NCBI GenBank assembly: GCA_024693325.1
Contig: JAILLA010000100.1
Location: 62,001 to 126,000 of the forward strand
Reading direction: 5' to 3'
Source of the DNA: Solobacterium sp.
GTDB taxonomy: Bacteria; Bacillota_I; Bacilli_A; Erysipelotrichales; Erysipelotrichaceae
Length of the DNA: 64,000 nt
A program made the position numbers and the translations under genes. The notes beneath the pieces were generated by a model. It was not told the origin of the DNA. It did not search any database and was given only the letters and a program-made list of their open reading frames with translations. Shown in pieces: positions 51,784 through 60,476 of this stretch (position 1 is the stretch's first letter; the number at the start of each line of letters is the position of its first letter).

Positions 51784-52467
51784 TCATCTCACCAATTTAT
51801 CAAACGCATCTTTAGCGGCATTCTGCTCTGCCTGTTTTTTGGAAGATCCGCTTCCCGTACCCATGATCAGGTCATCGACAATGACATTCATGACAAATGT
51901 CGGTGAATTGGACGGACCGCTTTCCGAAACGAGCTCATAACGGACAGTACGCCTGTTGTCTGTCTGTACATATTCCTGAAACTTGGTTTTATAGTCGTGA
52001 ATGGTTTCCACGTGATCGGGATGTTCCAGCTGAGGTGTTACCACTTCATCCAGAATGTTGTCTACAGCGTGCATTCCCTGATCGAGGTACAGCGCTCCGA
52101 GGAATGCTTCGAACATGTCTGCGATGATCGCGTTTTTGTTTCTTCCGCCTGTCTTTTCCTCACCGCTTCCCAACAGGAGATAGTCGTTCAGATGCAGCTG
52201 CCTGCCATAGGCTGCCAGTGCCTTTTCGTTGACCAGCTGTGCCCTGAGTTTTGTCATCTGTCCCTCGGACAGAGCAGGTTTCAGCGGAAATATATGCTCA
52301 CTGCTCCAGAGCTGCAGTACAGCGTCACCCATGAATTCAAGGCGTTCGTTGTCCAGTCTGGAACGGTGTTCATTTGCATAAGATGTATGCATAAAAGCCT
52401 GACGAATCAGATCAGCATCATTGACGGCAATTCCTCTGTTTTCCAGCCATTTGATAATATCTTTCAT
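51784..52467 (-). CDS. rnc: Ribonuclease III
   Basis: RNase III cuts double-stranded RNA in rRNA and mRNA processing. The 227-residue protein has the catalytic signature NERLEFMGDAVLQLWSS (about residues 39-55) and the second acidic motif IADMFEAFLGALYLD. The C-terminal double-stranded RNA-binding domain (KFQEYVQTDNRRTVRYELV ... TGSGSSKKQAEQNAAKDAF) is intact. AGGGGG lies six bases before the ATG. It lies between recG and galM; acpP/plsX and smc, usual rnc neighbours in Bacillus, are not adjacent. Confidence 0.95.
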   Translation of the reverse strand: MKDIIKWLENRGIAVNDADLIRQAFMHTSYANEHRSRLDNERLEFMGDAVLQLWSSEHIFPLKPALSEGQMTKLRAQLVNEKALAAYGRQLHLNDYLLLGSGEEKTGGRNKNAIIADMFEAFLGALYLDQGMHAVDNILDEVVTPQLEHPDHVETIHDYKTKFQEYVQTDNRRTVRYELVSESGPSNSPTFVMNVIVDDLIMGTGSGSSKKQAEQNAAKDAFDKLVR

Positions 52468-52477
52468 CGTAAACCCC

Positions 52478-54466
52478 CTAATCCATATAGCTTGCAGGCC
52501 TGCACCTGGCGATCAGTTCACGGTAATCCTGCGGATATGCAATGATCTGTTCGGCGTCCTTTCTGGCCTGGGCTATGATACGTGTGTCTTCGACAGGATT
52601 TCCCAATATGAAATCCGGAAGACCGCTTTGTTTCGTTCCAAGTATATCACCGGGTCCTCTTAACCGTAAATCCTGATAAGAGATTTCAAAACCGTTTGTC
52701 GTTTTTTCAAGGATCTCAAGACGCTCCAGCACTTTTTCATCCTGCGAGCCTGTCAGCAGCCAGCAGTATCCCTGTTCGGAACCTCGCTGTACCCTGCCGC
52801 GCAGCTGGTGGATCTGGGACATGCCGAAACGGTCAGCGTCATAGATGATCATGCCGGTCGCATTGACGACATTGACTCCTACCTCAACAACAGTTGTGGA
52901 CACGAGGACCGAGATCCTGCCAGATTCAAAATCATTCATGATCTGCTGTTTTTCTTCGGAAGACATTCTTCCATGCAGCAGTCCGACATTGTATTTCTGT
53001 CCGAACAGTTTCTGCAGGCTGGCAGCCGTATCATTCACATTGCGGGCGTTGAATTCTTCATTCTTTTCTACGGCAGCACAGATCACATAAAGCTGTCTGC
53101 CGCGTTCAAGGAGCTGATAAATATTATCGAGAACAGAACGGAAGCTGTTCTCCCTGATCAGTTTTGTGATGACCTGTTTCCTGCCGGGAGGCATCGTTTC
53201 GATCGTACTGATATCCATGTCCCCATAGAGTGTCGAGGCAAGCGTACGCGGGATCGGCGTTGCGCTCATCAGCAGGAAATCCGCTTTTTCTCCTTTTGCC
53301 CGCAGTGCTTTACGCTGTTCGACTCCGAAACGCTGCTGTTCATCTGCGATCACAAGACCCAGATCGGCAAATTCAACACGTTCCTGTATCAGGCTGTGTG
53401 TCCCGATCAGAATATCTGCTCTACCTTCTCTGACTTCTTCCAGGACTTCCAGCTGCTGTTTCGTATTCATCCCGGCATACAACGCCCTGACCCTGACGCC
53501 TGCACTGCTTAACAGAGAAGAGATGTTTGCTTCATGCTGGGAGGCAAGGATCTCGGTCGGTGCCAGCAGTGCAGCCTGCTGTCCCGATAAAACGCAGGCA
53601 TACATTGCGATCGCCGCTACGAGTGTTTTTCCGCAGCCGACATCTCCCTGCAGCAGACGGTACATGCAGCGGTCGCTCGTCATATCAAGAAAGATATCCT
53701 GGAGTACTTTGATCTGGTCCTCCGTCATTTTGTATGGAAGGCTGTCGATCAGCTGCTGTATTTTTGCCGTATCAAATGATTTGCCCTGTTTCATCATGAC
53801 AAACTGTGTTTCCCTGTTCAGGAGGATACTGACAAAAAAGATCAGGAATTCTTCATATTTCAGTGTTCTGTATGCTTTCTGGACATCTTCTTCACTGCGC
53901 GGTTCATGAACACAGCGAAGCGCTTCTTTCCGTTCCAGCAGACGGTATCTGTCCATCAGCTCTCCGGGAACGATATCCCTGATCTCCACGGCACTCATTA
54001 CTTTCCGGATGATATTGCGGATATCTTTCTGCGTAATGCCTTCTTTCACGGAATATACAGGCGTGATCGGATCGATCTCCGCCATCGGCTTTTCCTGATA
54101 GCTCATGGCAGTGACTTTGTCTTTTCCGTTGTATACACCGGAGATCGTTATGATCTTATTCAGCGGAAGCTGCTTTGCCCAGGGACGGTTAAAGATCGAT
54201 ACGTGCAGGATCCTGTCAAATGCCATGACATCAAAGCTGCATACGCTCTTTTTTACACCAAACCGGAATGTACGGACACTGCTGATGACCTCTGCTTCAA
54301 ATGTCACCTTGTCCTTGATCTTCCATTGGGAATAATCATCCTGTTTCATCATTTCATATCTGTAGGGATAATACCTCAGTACATCCTCACTGTCATAAAT
54401 ATGAAGTGCGTTCAGTTTTTCAATCTGTTTCTTTGTCAGCTTCAGCTGTTTTGCGTTCAGATCCAT
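52478..54466 (-). CDS. recG: ATP-dependent DNA helicase RecG
   Basis: RecG remodels stalled replication forks and Holliday junctions. The 662-residue protein has an N-terminal wedge OB-fold (VTFEAEVISSVRTFRFGVK) and helicase motifs LLQGDVGCGKTLVAAIAMY (I), LLAPTEILASQHE (Ia), IADEQQRFGVEQRKALRA (II; the usual DEQH is DEQQ), LMSATPIPRTLASTLYG (III), VGVNVVNATGMIIYDADRFGMSQIHQLRGRVQRG (IV-VI region, abbreviated here) and the terminal TRG-like motif. The ATG at 54464-54466 has no ribosome site; the -10 box ends 6 bp upstream, so the message is probably leaderless. It opens the recG-rnc-galM-galK-HerA-like unit. Confidence 0.93.
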   Translation of the reverse strand: MDLNAKQLKLTKKQIEKLNALHIYDSEDVLRYYPYRYEMMKQDDYSQWKIKDKVTFEAEVISSVRTFRFGVKKSVCSFDVMAFDRILHVSIFNRPWAKQLPLNKIITISGVYNGKDKVTAMSYQEKPMAEIDPITPVYSVKEGITQKDIRNIIRKVMSAVEIRDIVPGELMDRYRLLERKEALRCVHEPRSEEDVQKAYRTLKYEEFLIFFVSILLNRETQFVMMKQGKSFDTAKIQQLIDSLPYKMTEDQIKVLQDIFLDMTSDRCMYRLLQGDVGCGKTLVAAIAMYACVLSGQQAALLAPTEILASQHEANISSLLSSAGVRVRALYAGMNTKQQLEVLEEVREGRADILIGTHSLIQERVEFADLGLVIADEQQRFGVEQRKALRAKGEKADFLLMSATPIPRTLASTLYGDMDISTIETMPPGRKQVITKLIRENSFRSVLDNIYQLLERGRQLYVICAAVEKNEEFNARNVNDTAASLQKLFGQKYNVGLLHGRMSSEEKQQIMNDFESGRISVLVSTTVVEVGVNVVNATGMIIYDADRFGMSQIHQLRGRVQRGSEQGYCWLLTGSQDEKVLERLEILEKTTNGFEISYQDLRLRGPGDILGTKQSGLPDFILGNPVEDTRIIAQARKDAEQIIAYPQDYRELIARCRPASYMD

Positions 54467-54472
54467 ATGATC

Positions 54473-54481
54473 ATTATACCA
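54473..54481 (-). promoter_or_regulatory. Extended -10 promoter abutting recG start codon
   Basis: TGGTATAAT on the minus strand ends 6 bp before the recG ATG. Transcription would begin on or next to the A of the start codon. Confidence 0.65.
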
Positions 54482-54511
54482 AATACTCAATTATCCTGAT
54501 GGATGAACAAT

Positions 54512-54535
54512 GTAAAACGGCCGTTTCCGGCCGTT
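54512..54535 (-). terminator. Terminator of the asp23-fakA operon
   Basis: AACGGCCG and CGGCCGTT pair around a GAAA tetraloop and are followed by TTACA on the minus strand, 13 bp after the fakA stop. The T-run is short. Confidence 0.7.
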
Positions 54536-54548
54536 CCATGTATTCTGC

Positions 54549-56165
54549 TTATTCAGCTCCGATGATGAAGGAATATACCGGCTGTCCGCCGTCTTCAGCA
54601 TCCAGATCGACTTCGAATGTTTCTTCGATGTATGCCTGTACTTCTTCGAATTCTTCCTCAGTCACATCTTCACCTTTGATCAGTGTGATGATCTCAGTTT
54701 CGTCGTCACAGATCTGATCAAGCAGTTTCTTTGTGGCAGTGACCTTGTCGGGATCCGTCAGTACGATATCCTTCTCAAGCAGTCCCATGAAGTCTCCTTC
54801 ATGGATCTCCCTGCCTTCGACCACTGTATCCTTGATGGAATAAGTGACCTGTCCTGTTCTGACAGAAGCAACCGCTTCGCTCATCGCACTGAGATTTGTT
54901 TCCGTATCACCTTCCGGATTGAATGCCATGCATGCGCTGAGTCCCTGAGGGATCGACTTTGTCTCAATGACGATAACATCCTTGCCCTCGGATACTTCGG
55001 CAGCCTGCTTGGCAGCCATGATAATATTCGAGTTGTTCGGGAGGATGAATACATGCCTTGCGTTGAGTGCACTGATGGCGCTGACAAAGTCTTCGGTTGA
55101 AGGATTCATTGTCTGGCCGCCTGATACGACGACATCAGCTCTGTAGTCTGTAAACAGTTTTTTCAGACCGTCTCCGGCTGCGACTGTGATAATGCCGTAT
55201 TCTTTTTCTTCCTGTACTGCAGGTGCTTCTTTTCTGATCTCGAAGATCGAAGGTCTTGCAGGTTTTGAGAGTCCGTAGACCTGAACTTCTTCAAATTCAC
55301 CGTAACGCTGTCCCTGGTTCAGAACATCACCGGGAAGTCTTGTATTGATCCTGACCTTGACAGTGTTGTCATCCCTGATCAGCGTCAGCTCGTTGCCGAG
55401 TTTTTCCAGGACGCTGCGTACCTTATCGTCGTTGTACTGGACGGATCCTCGTTCTGACAGATTGACGATGAATTCAACGCAGTATCCGGATTCCTGTACA
55501 GCAGTACCGGATGTCTTCTGGCCGCCTTCTTTTTCAGAGCGGACAGGATTACCGTGCAGATATGCGCGGAAGCCTTCAAATACACAGAGAAGTCCGCTGC
55601 CGCCTGAGTCAACAACACGTGCTTCCTTCAGTACGGGGAGCAGTTCCGGTGTATGGTCGAGCGAGACCTTGGCAGCTGCACATAATGTATCCATGTAGTC
55701 AACAAGCGTTGCTTCAGGATTCTCATTGAGATATGCATCAGCCTGTTCCGTTGATTCCCTGACGACTGTCAGGATCGTTCCTTCAACCGGTCTCATAACG
55801 GCTTTATATGCCATCTTGGAACCGGAAAGGAAAGCATTAGAAAGATCCCTGACATTCAGTTCATCCAGTGACTGTACTTCCTTGGAGAAGCCGCGGAAGA
55901 TCTGTGAAAGGATGACACCGGAGTTTCCACGCGCACCCATGAGCAGTCCTCTTGAGAATGTTTTCGCGACGACAGGCAGTGATTTACTGCCGCTCTTGAC
56001 AGCTTCAGCGATACCGTTGGAACTTGTCAGAGACATATTTGTACCGGTATCACCGTCAGGTACCGGGAATACATTCAGTGCATTGATCTCTGACTGATGA
56101 TTATTCAGATTATTGTTGCCGGATTCAAGCATTTCCAGCAGGGTTGTGCCGTTTAACTTATCCAT
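54549..56165 (-). CDS. fakA: Fatty acid kinase catalytic subunit (FakA, DAK2 domain)
   Basis: FakA phosphorylates FakB-bound exogenous fatty acids for phospholipid synthesis. The 538-residue protein has the DAK2 nucleotide-binding N-terminal domain (INALNVFPVPDGDTGTNMSLT, about residues 28-48; RGLLMGARGNSGVILSQIFRG) and the FakB-interacting C-terminal DegV-like half (VAAGDGLKKLFTDYRADVVV, FILPNNSNIIMAAKQAAEVS). fakB is not in the window. It follows the Asp23 gene by 13 bp, an arrangement common in Firmicutes. Confidence 0.93.
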   Translation of the reverse strand: MDKLNGTTLLEMLESGNNNLNNHQSEINALNVFPVPDGDTGTNMSLTSSNGIAEAVKSGSKSLPVVAKTFSRGLLMGARGNSGVILSQIFRGFSKEVQSLDELNVRDLSNAFLSGSKMAYKAVMRPVEGTILTVVRESTEQADAYLNENPEATLVDYMDTLCAAAKVSLDHTPELLPVLKEARVVDSGGSGLLCVFEGFRAYLHGNPVRSEKEGGQKTSGTAVQESGYCVEFIVNLSERGSVQYNDDKVRSVLEKLGNELTLIRDDNTVKVRINTRLPGDVLNQGQRYGEFEEVQVYGLSKPARPSIFEIRKEAPAVQEEKEYGIITVAAGDGLKKLFTDYRADVVVSGGQTMNPSTEDFVSAISALNARHVFILPNNSNIIMAAKQAAEVSEGKDVIVIETKSIPQGLSACMAFNPEGDTETNLSAMSEAVASVRTGQVTYSIKDTVVEGREIHEGDFMGLLEKDIVLTDPDKVTATKKLLDQICDDETEIITLIKGEDVTEEEFEEVQAYIEETFEVDLDAEDGGQPVYSFIIGAE

Positions 56166-56178
56166 AATCGATCACCTT

Positions 56179-56538
56179 TCAGTTCATGACCTGAACGCCC
56201 TGAACAAACACGTTGACGGAAGAAATATTTTCCGCAAGTGAGTTTTCAAGTACATATTTCACTTTCTTCTGTGCTTCCTGTACGACTTCGGAGATCTTTA
56301 CGCCGAAGCTTACGATAATGTAAAGGTCGATTGCCAGGCCGCCATCTTCATGACGTACGACAACGCCTTTTGTATAACTGCCCTTTTTCAGCAGTTCTGC
56401 CCAACCGTCTTTGAGAACCTGTTTTGACGCCATACCGACAACACCATAGCATTCTGTGATGACACTGCCTACCAATGTGGCAACAGCTTCCGATGATACT
56501 GTGATATTGCCGTAATCTGTTTTCTTTTCGACTGTCAT
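56179..56538 (-). CDS. Asp23/Gls24 family envelope stress protein (YloU)
   Basis: This 119-residue protein has the Asp23 fold: YGNITVSSEAVATLVGSVIT, GVVGMASKQVLKDGWAELL, VVVRHEDGGLAIDLYIIVSFGVKI and ENISSVNVFVQGVQVMN. The homologue in Staphylococcus lies at the membrane and its loss causes cell-wall stress; the YloU group is always paired with FakA-type genes. AAGGAG lies seven bases before ATG 56536-56538; 14 in-frame codons upstream are excluded, since they run into the promoter. Confidence 0.92.
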   Translation of the reverse strand: MTVEKKTDYGNITVSSEAVATLVGSVITECYGVVGMASKQVLKDGWAELLKKGSYTKGVVVRHEDGGLAIDLYIIVSFGVKISEVVQEAQKKVKYVLENSLAENISSVNVFVQGVQVMN

Positions 56539-56563
56539 GGTTATACTCCTTATTCGAAAAAAT

Positions 56564-56591
56564 ATTATATCAGAAGACACGGTGTTTTCAA
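56564..56591 (-). promoter_or_regulatory. Promoter of the asp23-fakA operon
   Basis: TTGAAA and TATAAT are 16 bp apart with an extended TGA before the -10. It is the strongest promoter match in the window and lies just past the divIB stop codon. Confidence 0.8.
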
Positions 56592-56595
56592 ATTA

Positions 56596-57777
56596 TCAGC
56601 CTTGTTCTTCGCCTGATTCTCCGTTTTCTTCTGTCGGTGTATCTTCTCCTGTTTCGCCGGACTCTTCTCCGGATTCTTCACCTGCTTCTTCCCCGCCTTC
56701 TTCAGGATTTTCTTCCGGCTCTTCTGTAGGGATCACAAGCTCGCCGGTCTTGTAATATCCTGCATGATAGTTTGCGTCAAAGTCAGGATCACGCTGGTCT
56801 TCACCTTTTTCATTGATCGGGATCAGGATGTAATTTCCGTTTTCATCAAGGAAATAGAATCCGTTTGCGTCCTGATAATAGTGCTTGACCACACGGTCAC
56901 CATATTTGTTCAGGATATAGTCACCTTCAGCATTCATCCAGTATTCGTGCTCGATCGGTACTTCGTCCCAGGGACATGCTCTGGCTGAGACCATCATACG
57001 TTCATCAGCCTTTCCGCTTTCTACCGTATACAGGCAGTAGTCCTTGTTCTCTACCTGACTGATCATGCGGTAGTATTCATTCAGCGGTTTTGTATAGAAA
57101 TATCCGGAGAATACGTAAGTGCCGTCACGCATCTGGAACTGGATGGCTTCATCATCATATTTCAGTGCGTACTGATGGATCTCAGCAACATCTTCGATGA
57201 TCATCTGATCGATTGCTTTTAATGCGTTGACAAGAAGATGCGTCTGTTCCTCTTCTTCAAAACCGGTGATATAAGGGATCCTGGATACGACCGGCATATA
57301 ATTGGAAGTCAGCTCTGTCTGTGTCTCATCATCAAACAGGATGTACGCAACATCACCGGAATATCTGTATCCGAGCGGACGCTTTTCAGTGACGGAAATA
57401 TGGATGGCATTGCTGTCCATCATCTTGATGCTCACCGAATCGATCATCGGATCTGCTTTAATGCGCTTCTCTATGGTAAACGGAAATGTCGTGTAATATC
57501 TGGAATCGGAACTGATCTTTGCGAGAGATTCGATATACTTCGTTTCCAGATATTTGTTTCCGCTGACAGAGATCGCACGGATCCTGCTGGCGGGAGACAG
57601 GTAATAGATCATGACAATGAGAAAAATGGATAAGAACAGCGCTCCGGCGAACAGCTTTCCGCGCGCAGCTTCAAATCCTACGTTGTCATTTTTGATCTCA
57701 CGTTCCCGGAACAGCTGTTCTACGCCGTTCGGAATATTCCTGAAATCCTCGAGTGTTTTTGTTTTATCTAATCCCAA
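56596..57777 (-). CDS. divIB: Cell division protein FtsQ/DivIB with acidic C-terminal tail
   Basis: DivIB stabilises the FtsL/DivIC divisome complex and acts in septal wall synthesis. The 393-residue protein has one N-terminal membrane helix (LFAGALFLSIFLIVMIYYL, about residues 41-59), a POTRA domain (SRIRAISVSGNKYLETKYI...SVTEKRPLGYRY) and a beta domain. A tail from about residue 330 follows, rich in Glu/Gly/Ser. Typical DivIB ends near 260-270 residues. The start is TTG, with GGAG eight bases upstream, and overlaps the end of murB by 10 bp. Confidence 0.9.
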   Translation of the reverse strand: MGLDKTKTLEDFRNIPNGVEQLFREREIKNDNVGFEAARGKLFAGALFLSIFLIVMIYYLSPASRIRAISVSGNKYLETKYIESLAKISSDSRYYTTFPFTIEKRIKADPMIDSVSIKMMDSNAIHISVTEKRPLGYRYSGDVAYILFDDETQTELTSNYMPVVSRIPYITGFEEEEQTHLLVNALKAIDQMIIEDVAEIHQYALKYDDEAIQFQMRDGTYVFSGYFYTKPLNEYYRMISQVENKDYCLYTVESGKADERMMVSARACPWDEVPIEHEYWMNAEGDYILNKYGDRVVKHYYQDANGFYFLDENGNYILIPINEKGEDQRDPDFDANYHAGYYKTGELVIPTEEPEENPEEGGEEAGEESGEESGETGEDTPTEENGESGEEQG

Positions 57778-58667
57778 TTGAATTTCTCCACTTCCATATG
57801 AAGATCGATGCCGAACTGACTGCGAACCTTCTCCTGGATCTCATGTACAAGTTCAAGATAATCGGATGCTTTCGCACAGTTCTCGTTAACAATGAAATTG
57901 ACGTGCTTTTCGGAGACCTTTGCGCCGCCGATCGTTCTGCCGCGGTAGCCGATCCCTTCGATCAGCTTCCATGCCGCGCTGTTTTCCGGATTGCGGAATA
58001 CGCTGCCGGCACTCGGTTTGTCCAGCGGCTGTGAGGAGATCCTGCGTTCCCTGCGGTTATCCATCAATGAACGGATCTCTTCAATATTGCCAGGTACGAG
58101 CTTCATTTTGACACCGGCTACGATCCAGTCATTATGCTTCTGGAATATGCTGGAACGGTAACCGAACATGCAGTCTTCTGCTTTGATCCATTCTAGTACA
58201 CCGTCGCGGTATACAAATACTTCTTTCAGAACTTCACTCATTGAGCTCTTATAGGCACCGGCATTCATGAATACGGCTCCGCCGATCGTTCCGGGGATCC
58301 CGCTTGCGAATTCCAGTCCCGAGAGTCCGTGTTTGGCTGCTGCGTATGACAATGCGATCAGAGAGCATCCAGCTTCAGCTGTCACCTCATCATCATTGAA
58401 ATAATATGCGTCCATATGTCTGTCCAGACGGAGTACTACTCCGTTGAACGGCTGATCGGAACATAAGAGGTTCGAGCCTTTTCCGAACACCTTAAAAGGA
58501 ACGTTCTTTTCCTTCAGCAGCTTCATAATGGCATCCAGAGCGATCGTATTCTCAGGATAGACGACATATTTAGCCGGCCCGCCGATATGAAGTGTTGTCA
58601 TGGTGGACATCGGAACATCAGTTTCAACGATAGCATATTCTGAAAGTTCTTTTAACAATTCATCCAT
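57768..58667 (-). CDS. murB: UDP-N-acetylenolpyruvoylglucosamine reductase
   Basis: MurB reduces UDP-GlcNAc-enolpyruvate to UDP-MurNAc with NADPH and FAD. The 299-residue protein is of the Gram-positive (type II) form: the FAD-binding stretch LEFASGIPGTIGGAVFMNAG, the GYRSSIFQKHND loop, the catalytic Ser in KPSAGSVFRNPENSAAWKLI, and GAKVSEKHVNFIVNE. It overlaps murG by 8 bp and divIB by 10 bp. Confidence 0.95.
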   Translation of the reverse strand: MDELLKELSEYAIVETDVPMSTMTTLHIGGPAKYVVYPENTIALDAIMKLLKEKNVPFKVFGKGSNLLCSDQPFNGVVLRLDRHMDAYYFNDDEVTAEAGCSLIALSYAAAKHGLSGLEFASGIPGTIGGAVFMNAGAYKSSMSEVLKEVFVYRDGVLEWIKAEDCMFGYRSSIFQKHNDWIVAGVKMKLVPGNIEEIRSLMDNRRERRISSQPLDKPSAGSVFRNPENSAAWKLIEGIGYRGRTIGGAKVSEKHVNFIVNENCAKASDYLELVHEIQEKVRSQFGIDLHMEVEKFNWD

Positions 58668-59733
58668 GTACGCTTAGTTCCTCCATCCATTCAATCATAC
58701 GATAAGCGGCATCCCTTTTTCCCAGGGATTTCGCATGTTCACTCAGTTTTGCGCGTTTTTCACTGTCTGCCATCAGTTCGTTCAATGTCCCGGCAAGCTT
58801 CTGGGCACTCAGATCCTTTTCTTCGATCATGACTGCTGCATTTTTATTCACCAGTTCAAGCGCGTTCATGACCTGGTGGTTGTTCGGAACATAGGGACTC
58901 GGTATCAGGATCGCCGGTGTTCCGATCGCGGTGATCTCACACATCGTAGTGGCGCCTGCTCTGACAACAGCACAATCGCACTGCTTCAGCATCTGTACGC
59001 CGTCAACATAATCCAGTACATGGATATTTTCCCTGCCGGCATTCTGATACACATAATCGTTTGCCTTGCCTGCTGCGATCACGACCTGATAATCATCGAA
59101 TAATGCACAGGCCTCATCGATGACCTTGGATACGCTGGATGATCCGAGTGAGCCCATCATCATCACAACGAACGGTGCCTGTTTCAGACCGTAGCGTTCA
59201 AGGATCGTGGGATCTGTTTCCTTTTCGAAGGCAAGCGTAGCTTCCGGATTTCCATATAATCTTGTTTTCTTTTCCGGGAACTGCTTCAAAGATGTCTCAT
59301 AACATCCGACGATCGCATCTGCATATCTTCCCAGCAGCGCGTTTGCTTTTCCTGCATAGGAATTCTGTTCATGGATCATTGTCGGGATATGGAGACGGTG
59401 CGCTGCCATGATCAAAGGAACACTGATATAGTTCCCGAAGCCTACACAGATGTCTGGCTTTTCCTCTTTCAGCAGTTTTCTGCAGTAACGTTCTGCCTTT
59501 ACCAGAGACAGAAAAGACTTCAGTTTGTCACTGATCCCGCCATTCATCCCTGTCATTTCAAGTCCGGTAAACCGGTATCCCAGTTCCGGGATCATCCTGG
59601 CTTCCATTCTGTTTGAAGATCCGAAAAACGTGATCTCACAGTACGGATATACTTTTTTCAATATTTCAGCAAGCGCTGTCGCCGGATAGATATGTCCGCC
59701 GGTCCCGCCTGTCGCTATCATTACCTTTTTCAT
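58660..59733 (-). CDS. murG: UDP-GlcNAc:undecaprenyl-diphospho-MurNAc-pentapeptide transferase
   Basis: MurG adds GlcNAc to lipid I to make lipid II on the inner face of the membrane. The 357-residue GT-B enzyme has the glycine loop GGTGGHIYPATALAEILK (residues 8-25), the VGFGNYISVPLIMAAH segment, HEQNSYAGKANALLGRYAD, and the UDP-binding RAGATTMCEITAIGTPAILIP. The ribosome site is weak (ACAGG), and the leader is only about eight bases if the TAGAAT box is the -10. It starts the murG-murB-divIB operon; mraY, murD and ftsW, its usual upstream neighbours, are not in the window. Confidence 0.95.
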   Translation of the reverse strand: MKKVMIATGGTGGHIYPATALAEILKKVYPYCEITFFGSSNRMEARMIPELGYRFTGLEMTGMNGGISDKLKSFLSLVKAERYCRKLLKEEKPDICVGFGNYISVPLIMAAHRLHIPTMIHEQNSYAGKANALLGRYADAIVGCYETSLKQFPEKKTRLYGNPEATLAFEKETDPTILERYGLKQAPFVVMMMGSLGSSSVSKVIDEACALFDDYQVVIAAGKANDYVYQNAGRENIHVLDYVDGVQMLKQCDCAVVRAGATTMCEITAIGTPAILIPSPYVPNNHQVMNALELVNKNAAVMIEEKDLSAQKLAGTLNELMADSEKRAKLSEHAKSLGKRDAAYRMIEWMEELSVHG

Positions 59734-59746
59734 AACCTGTTAATTT

Positions 59747-59755
59747 ATTCTATCA
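59747..59755 (-). promoter_or_regulatory. Extended -10 promoter of murG
   Basis: TGATAGAAT lies 14 bp before the murG ATG on the minus strand. The -35 region overlaps the inverted repeat at 59760-59777. Confidence 0.45.
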
Positions 59756-59759
59756 CAGA

Positions 59760-59777
59760 TCAGTTTACAGAAACTGA
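59760..59777. repeat. Inverted repeat over the murG -35 region
   Basis: TCAGTTT and AAACTGA are perfect 7-bp arms separated by ACAG. The position over the -35 region suggests an operator or a structure affecting murG expression. Confidence 0.65.
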
Positions 59778-59849
59778 CCATACCGTCAAAACGTTCAACA
59801 TTCTGACAGATAGCGATTATAGCACACATCGTGACGGAAGGTATATAAA

Positions 59850-59885
59850 GAAAATGGAGTCAGCCTGAGGACTGATCTCCATTGT
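59850..59885 (-). terminator. Terminator of the lon-engB unit
   Basis: ATGGAG with TCAG pairs with CTGA and CTCCAT, followed by TTTTCTTT on the minus strand, just past the engB stop. Confidence 0.75.
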
Positions 59886-59888
59886 CTT

Positions 59889-60476
59889 TTATTCTAAACC
59901 TGCCATTCTGAAGATGGCTTCACGCAGTTCGTCAATGCCTGTCCGGCTGAGATTGCTGGCGGCATAGGCGCTGCTTTTTGAAATATTCAGTGTCTCACAG
60001 ATCTGCTTGATGCTTTTCAGCTGCTGTGAATAGCTGAGCTTGTCACATTTTACACAGGCTGCGATCACCGGCAGATGAACTGCCCTGGCAAACTCGATCA
60101 TTGTCAGATCATCATTGTTAGGGACCCTTCTGGCATCCAGTACCAGTACCATCCCCTTCAGCTGTTTCCGTTCGTTGAAATACGGTTCCAGGATATCGGA
60201 AAATGACAGTACGCTTCTTGTACCTCCGGAAGCATATCCGTAACCCGGCGCATCCGTGAATATGACCTTACCGTCGACCTCAAAGAAGTTCAGAAGCTTC
60301 GTTTTGCCGGGAGTCTTTCCGGCATATGCGACATTCTTCCTGTTCGTCAGTGAATTGATCAGGGAACTCTTGCCGGCGTTTGACCTGCCGGCAAAGATGA
60401 TCTCAGGCAGCTCTGAATCAGGCCACTGTGATGCTTTCGCGGCGCTGTTCAGAAATCTGATCTCATGGTATTCCAT
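59889..60476 (-). CDS. engB: Ribosome biogenesis GTPase YsxC/EngB
   Basis: This is the essential GTPase for 50S subunit maturation. The 195-residue protein has G1 GRSNAGKSSLINSLTN (about residues 30-45), the KTPGKTKLLNFFEV switch, G3 DAPGYGYASGGTRS and the G4 VKCDKLSYSQQLKS. It begins in a TGATG overlap of one base with lon and has a weak ribosome site, so its translation is coupled to lon. Confidence 0.95.
   Translation of the reverse strand: MEYHEIRFLNSAAKASQWPDSELPEIIFAGRSNAGKSSLINSLTNRKNVAYAGKTPGKTKLLNFFEVDGKVIFTDAPGYGYASGGTRSVLSFSDILEPYFNERKQLKGMVLVLDARRVPNNDDLTMIEFARAVHLPVIAACVKCDKLSYSQQLKSIKQICETLNISKSSAYAASNLSRTGIDELREAIFRMAGLE

Noticed and set aside
52808-53512. Open frame of 234 codons on the plus strand in recG
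   Set aside because: Antisense shadow of RecG helicase motifs, with no ribosome site and low-complexity His/Phe-rich translation.
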